In this document: in pieces, positions 60,857-64,000 of the stretch
Position numbering within the stretch: the stretch's first letter is position 1
How the letters are laid out: the number at the start of each line of letters is the position of its first letter
Notes under the pieces: generated by a model
The model's database searches: none
Told to the model about the DNA's origin: nothing
Seen by the model: the letters and a program-made list of their open reading frames with translations, nothing else
Source: Bacteroidota bacterium
Lineage (GTDB): Bacteria; Bacteroidota; Bacteroidia; Chitinophagales; Chitinophagaceae
Direction: 5' to 3'
NCBI GenBank assembly: GCA_016711825.1
Contig: JADJSG010000003.1
Coordinates: forward strand, 186,001-250,000
DNA length: 64,000 nucleotides
Made by a program: the position numbers and the translations under genes

Positions 60857-60957
60857 TTATTTTCACCTACAAGAAAATAATAATGCAAATGATCTACATC
60901 AATAAAAATATATAAAGTATAACAAAGAGGTGTATATTATGTATCAGAGGGATTCCT

Positions 60958-60965
60958 TATCTTTG
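60958..60965 (+). promoter_or_regulatory. Putative -7 element (TATCTTTG) of the DUF3467-guaA operon
   Basis: Match to TAnnTTTG, 23 bases before the ATG at 60989. Confidence 0.42.
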
Positions 60966-60988
60966 CCCACTAAAATAATAAAATTAAA

Positions 60989-61306
60989 ATGGATCAAAAC
61001 CCACAAGCACAGCAAAACCAGCTAAATATTGAGCTTACAGAAGAAATGGCAGAAGGCATTTATGCCAATTTAGCCATCATTACCCACTCTAATGCTGAAT
61101 TTGTGGTTGATTATATCAATGTGATGCCAGGAAGCCCTAAAGCAAAAGTAAAATCTCGCATCATTCTTACACCACAACATGCAAAAAGATTATTAAAAGC
61201 TTTAGCCGATAATATTAAAAAATTTGAACAAGTACATGGTATGATTAAAGATGTAGAACCCGTATCTATACCGATGCAATTTGGAGGACCCACCGCACAA
61301 GCATAA
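60989..61306 (+). CDS. DUF3467 family protein
   Basis: A 105-residue protein: LNIELTEEMAEGIYANLAII, NAEFVVDYINVMPGSPKAKV and SRIILTPQHAKRLLKALADN are characteristic of DUF3467. The core is about 80 residues with no signal peptide. The family is widespread in Bacteroidota and of unknown function; position 12 bases before guaA suggests co-expression with GMP synthesis. Confidence 0.88.
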   Translation: MDQNPQAQQNQLNIELTEEMAEGIYANLAIITHSNAEFVVDYINVMPGSPKAKVKSRIILTPQHAKRLLKALADNIKKFEQVHGMIKDVEPVSIPMQFGGPTAQA

Positions 61307-61318
61307 GCAAACCAATTT

Positions 61319-62854
61319 ATGACAGAAAAAATAATTATTCTTGACTTTGGTTCGCAGTACACACAGCTTATTGCCCGCAATATTAGAGAGCTGAATGTAT
61401 ACTGTGAAATCATTCCTTTTCATCATGCCATCGATTTTGACCATACCGTAAAAGGCGTAATCTTATCGGGTAGCCCTTCTTCAGTAAATGAGCCCAATGC
61501 GCCCCATGTTGATGTTAAAAGTATTAATACTCAGGTACCCGTTTTAGGTATTTGCTATGGTGCTCAGTTAACCACCAAACAATATGGTGGTAAAGTTGAA
61601 AAGTCATCATCAAGAGAATATGGTCGTGCCCAACTATGTAATATCAGTCACAATTACGCATTGACAGATGGCATTGAAGAGCATAATCAGGTATGGATGA
61701 GCCATGCCGATACCATTACTGAATTGGCACCTGAAGCCGATATCATCGCACAAACAGACAATATACCTGTTGCCGCTTTTGCCATGAAACATACCCCTTT
61801 CCCATTATTTGGTTTACAATTTCATCCAGAGGTAACGCATTCTGAAAATGGAAAACGATTTATCAGAAATTTTGTGCTGGAAATATGTGGTTGTATTCAA
61901 CAATGGACTCCTGCAGCTTACATTCAGGAAACAGTTGAAAAAATTAAACAACAAGTAGGCAATCAAAAAGTGGTTATGGCATTAAGTGGTGGCGTTGATA
62001 GTACCGTTGCTGCAACCCTTATTCAACAAGCCATTGGCGAAAATCTATATTGTATTTTTGTTGACAACGGACTCCTTCGTAAAGAGGAGTTTCAGGATGT
62101 TTTAGAAGGGTATAAAACCCTTGGTTTAAATGTAAAAGGGGTAGATGCTTCTGCTATTTTTTATCAGCAACTAAAAGGTGTTTCAGACCCGGAAGAAAAA
62201 AGAAAAATCATAGGTGGATTGTTTATTGATGTATTTCAGGAAGAAGCAACCCATATAAAAGATATCCATTTTCTTGGTCAGGGTACTATTTATCCCGATG
62301 TCATTGAAAGTGTTTCTGTAAACGGACCTTCTGCTACCATCAAATCGCATCATAATGTAGGTGGTTTGCCTGAAAAAATGCATATGGCTTTGGTAGAACC
62401 ATTGAGATACCTGTTTAAAGATGAAGTTCGTAAAATAGGTAGAGAACTCCTCCTGGACGATAACTTTTTGCAAAGACATCCTTTTCCTGGTCCCGGTCTT
62501 GGTATCAGAATTTTGGGAGAAGTAACAGCAGAAAAAGTGACGCTATTGCAAGAAGCAGATGCGATTTTTATCAATATCATAAAAGAAAAAGGCATTTACC
62601 ACGATATTTGGCAGGCAGGTACAATGTTGCTTCCCATACAAAGTGTTGGGGTGATGGGTGATGAACGAACCTATGAGTTTACAGTGGCTTTACGTGCAGT
62701 GACCAGTATTGATGGTATGACAGCAGATTGGGCACATATTCCTTACGATATATTGGCATTGATTTCAAATGAAATTATCAATAAAGTGAAAGGTGTGAAT
62801 CGTGTTGTGTATGATATCAGTTCAAAACCTCCCGCAACAATAGAATGGGAATAA
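61319..62854 (+). CDS. guaA: GMP synthase (glutamine-hydrolysing)
   Basis: Converts XMP to GMP using glutamine and ATP. 511 residues: the class I GATase domain has the nucleophile Cys79 in LGICYGAQ and the His/Glu pair in LQFHPEVTHSE; the ATP-pyrophosphatase has the P-loop LSGGVDSTVAA near residue 223; the C-terminal dimerisation domain contains HPFPGPGLGIRILGEVT and YDISSKPPATIEWE, the conserved terminus. Full length and all motifs are intact. It follows DUF3467 by 12 bases and precedes a substrate-binding-like gene. Confidence 0.97.
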   Translation: MTEKIIILDFGSQYTQLIARNIRELNVYCEIIPFHHAIDFDHTVKGVILSGSPSSVNEPNAPHVDVKSINTQVPVLGICYGAQLTTKQYGGKVEKSSSREYGRAQLCNISHNYALTDGIEEHNQVWMSHADTITELAPEADIIAQTDNIPVAAFAMKHTPFPLFGLQFHPEVTHSENGKRFIRNFVLEICGCIQQWTPAAYIQETVEKIKQQVGNQKVVMALSGGVDSTVAATLIQQAIGENLYCIFVDNGLLRKEEFQDVLEGYKTLGLNVKGVDASAIFYQQLKGVSDPEEKRKIIGGLFIDVFQEEATHIKDIHFLGQGTIYPDVIESVSVNGPSATIKSHHNVGGLPEKMHMALVEPLRYLFKDEVRKIGRELLLDDNFLQRHPFPGPGLGIRILGEVTAEKVTLLQEADAIFINIIKEKGIYHDIWQAGTMLLPIQSVGVMGDERTYEFTVALRAVTSIDGMTADWAHIPYDILALISNEIINKVKGVNRVVYDISSKPPATIEWE

Positions 62855-62903
62855 TTTTTTTATCTTTATCTATTCATTATCCTAACGAAATATATTTTTT
62901 TAA

Positions 62904-64000
62904 ATGAAATACTCCCTTTTTTTTCTCTCATTACTGATGTTTTCATGGTTGGCAAACGCCCAACGTAAACCAATGATTTCCGAAGAAGATGAAAACAAGC
63001 AATCAGGCTATTTCAACTATCCCGAACCTGAAAAAAAAGAGAGATATAAAATTGCCGTTCTTACACCTCTATACCTTGATTCTGTTGACTTAGAAAAAAA
63101 CCTTACCCGTATCCCTAAATTTATGATGCCGGGTATCGATTTTTATCAGGGGGTAAGCATAGCCGCTGACACTTTAAAAAATCAAGGGGTGAAATTTGAT
63201 TTATATATCTATGACAGTAAATCAGATTATTTGAATGTAAAAAATTTAATTGCCAGCGATAAACTCGATTCTATGGATCTGATCATAGGCAATGCAAGTG
63301 TGAGTGATTTGGGCTTATTGGCTGATTTTGCCAAATCAAAAAAAATCAACTTCGTATCAGCGGTTTCTCCATCAGATGCAAACCAATCCGACAATCCGTA
63401 TTTCACTATTTTACAACCACGTCTTATTTCGCATATCGAAAAAATGCATTATAGTATCAACCGAAAATATGCTGATAACAATGTTATTTTTATCAATAAA
63501 AAATCAGGAGGTGCCAGCAATGCCATCAATTATTTTAAAAATGATGTCGTTAATCCACTACCAGGTCGTTTTTCAGAATACGAAATGACCGGTGATGATC
63601 TTTCAATAGAAGATATCATATTGAAAATAGATTCAAATTACAATACATGTATCGTGTTGGGAATACTTGATGCGGGTATCGCATATAAAACATTGAAAAA
63701 ATTAAACACAATTGCTAAAAGATTTCATATCAAAGTATATTGTATGCCCACAGCCGAAGCCATAAAATCATTGGGTAAAGTAGATGAATTTCCTGATATG
63801 CCTGTGTTTTATACCACTTCCTACATTATTGACAAAATCACTCCTTCAAGTATGTATATTGGTCGTGAATATAAAAAACGAATGGGCACTGCACCTACCG
63901 ATATCGTGTTTAAAGGTTTTGAAAGTTTGTATTTCTTTGCTAAACTCCTTAACCGTTATGGGGTTCCTTTTAACGATCATATCAGCGATAATGCCTATAC
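62904..64000 (+). CDS. Periplasmic-binding (PBP1/ANF receptor-like) protein, 3' end outside window
   Basis: Starts at the ATG at 62904 with a signal peptide (MKYSLFFLSLLMFSWLANAQ) and runs off the right end; about 365 residues are visible. After an acidic linker comes a type 1 periplasmic-binding fold: YKIAVLTPLYLDSVD, PGIDFYQGVSIAADTLKNQG, LIIGNASVSDLGLLADFAKS, INFVSAVSPSDANQ, then a second lobe from about residue 180. In Bacteroidota, such proteins occur with LysM domains or as amino-acid-binding-like lipoproteins. Ligand unknown. It follows guaA by 49 bases. Confidence 0.85.
   Translation, partial: MKYSLFFLSLLMFSWLANAQRKPMISEEDENKQSGYFNYPEPEKKERYKIAVLTPLYLDSVDLEKNLTRIPKFMMPGIDFYQGVSIAADTLKNQGVKFDLYIYDSKSDYLNVKNLIASDKLDSMDLIIGNASVSDLGLLADFAKSKKINFVSAVSPSDANQSDNPYFTILQPRLISHIEKMHYSINRKYADNNVIFINKKSGGASNAINYFKNDVVNPLPGRFSEYEMTGDDLSIEDIILKIDSNYNTCIVLGILDAGIAYKTLKKLNTIAKRFHIKVYCMPTAEAIKSLGKVDEFPDMPVFYTTSYIIDKITPSSMYIGREYKKRMGTAPTDIVFKGFESLYFFAKLLNRYGVPFNDHISDNAY

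Noticed and set aside
62183..62595. Antisense frames within guaA
   Set aside because: Shadow frames of a conserved housekeeping gene without features of their own.

Overview
The window is AT-rich and reads as a chromosomal piece of a member of the Bacteroidota, probably near Chitinophagales/Sphingobacteriales. The support is: type IX secretion (T9SS) cargo with type B (5182-8760) and type A (43239-44633) sorting domains, a GldA-type ABC ATPase, a GldN-like protein, a malic enzyme/phosphotransacetylase fusion, short-form NuoG, several Bacteroidota-restricted hypothetical families, few Shine-Dalgarno sequences, and repeated TAnnTTTG (-7) promoter motifs close to start codons. The exact taxon cannot be fixed by eye. 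No rRNA, tRNA or CRISPR array was seen.

Region 1 (1-902) is the 5' part of ruvB, running off the left edge. Region 2 (903-13327) is an accessory island. It holds a badly frameshifted HEPN/TOPRIM-type gene whose 5' half is smeared into A17, A15 and A13 runs; a gene set for a secreted trypsin-like protease, an OmpA-like lipoprotein and a secreted protein of unknown function; a 1192-residue T9SS adhesin with twelve 47-residue repeats; and three copies, all defective, of one REP-associated tyrosine transposase (RAYT) element. These copies punctuate two cassettes: an unknown protein + PIN ribonuclease pair (9322-10561) and a TerC + DUF2490 pair (11487-12892).

Region 3 (13328-30260) has a PAS histidine kinase/response regulator pair, miaB, DUF2279, an orphan nuoG, a divergent surface-glycan cluster (four GT-B glycosyltransferases and a sugar N-formyltransferase), ridA, tsaB, an ArsR-type regulator and scpB. 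Region 4 (30261-38329) runs mostly on the plus strand: a TPR membrane protein with ribH, LutA-like protein, NamZ-like muramidase, MscS channel, and maeB overlapping a MauE-thioredoxin fusion. Region 5 (38330-48839) holds hddC-gmhA and a GT39-like membrane enzyme with TPRs, a MORN-GldN-like fusion, a beta-helix T9SS cargo protein, an MFS transporter, an ABC ATPase, a CoA-binding protein and an NlpC/P60 peptidase.

Region 6 (48840-64000) is largely housekeeping: gldA, DUF6913-dapA, rluF, icd, a large surface protein, an acyl-CoA dehydrogenase/PaaY-like pair, a cytoplasmic trypsin-like protease, DUF3467-guaA and a truncated periplasmic-binding-type protein. The best candidates for undescribed biology are the unknown+PIN pair, the protease/lipoprotein cassette, the MORN-GldN fusion and the RAYT element family that appears to bracket cassettes. 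No experimentally known novel system could be proven from sequence alone.
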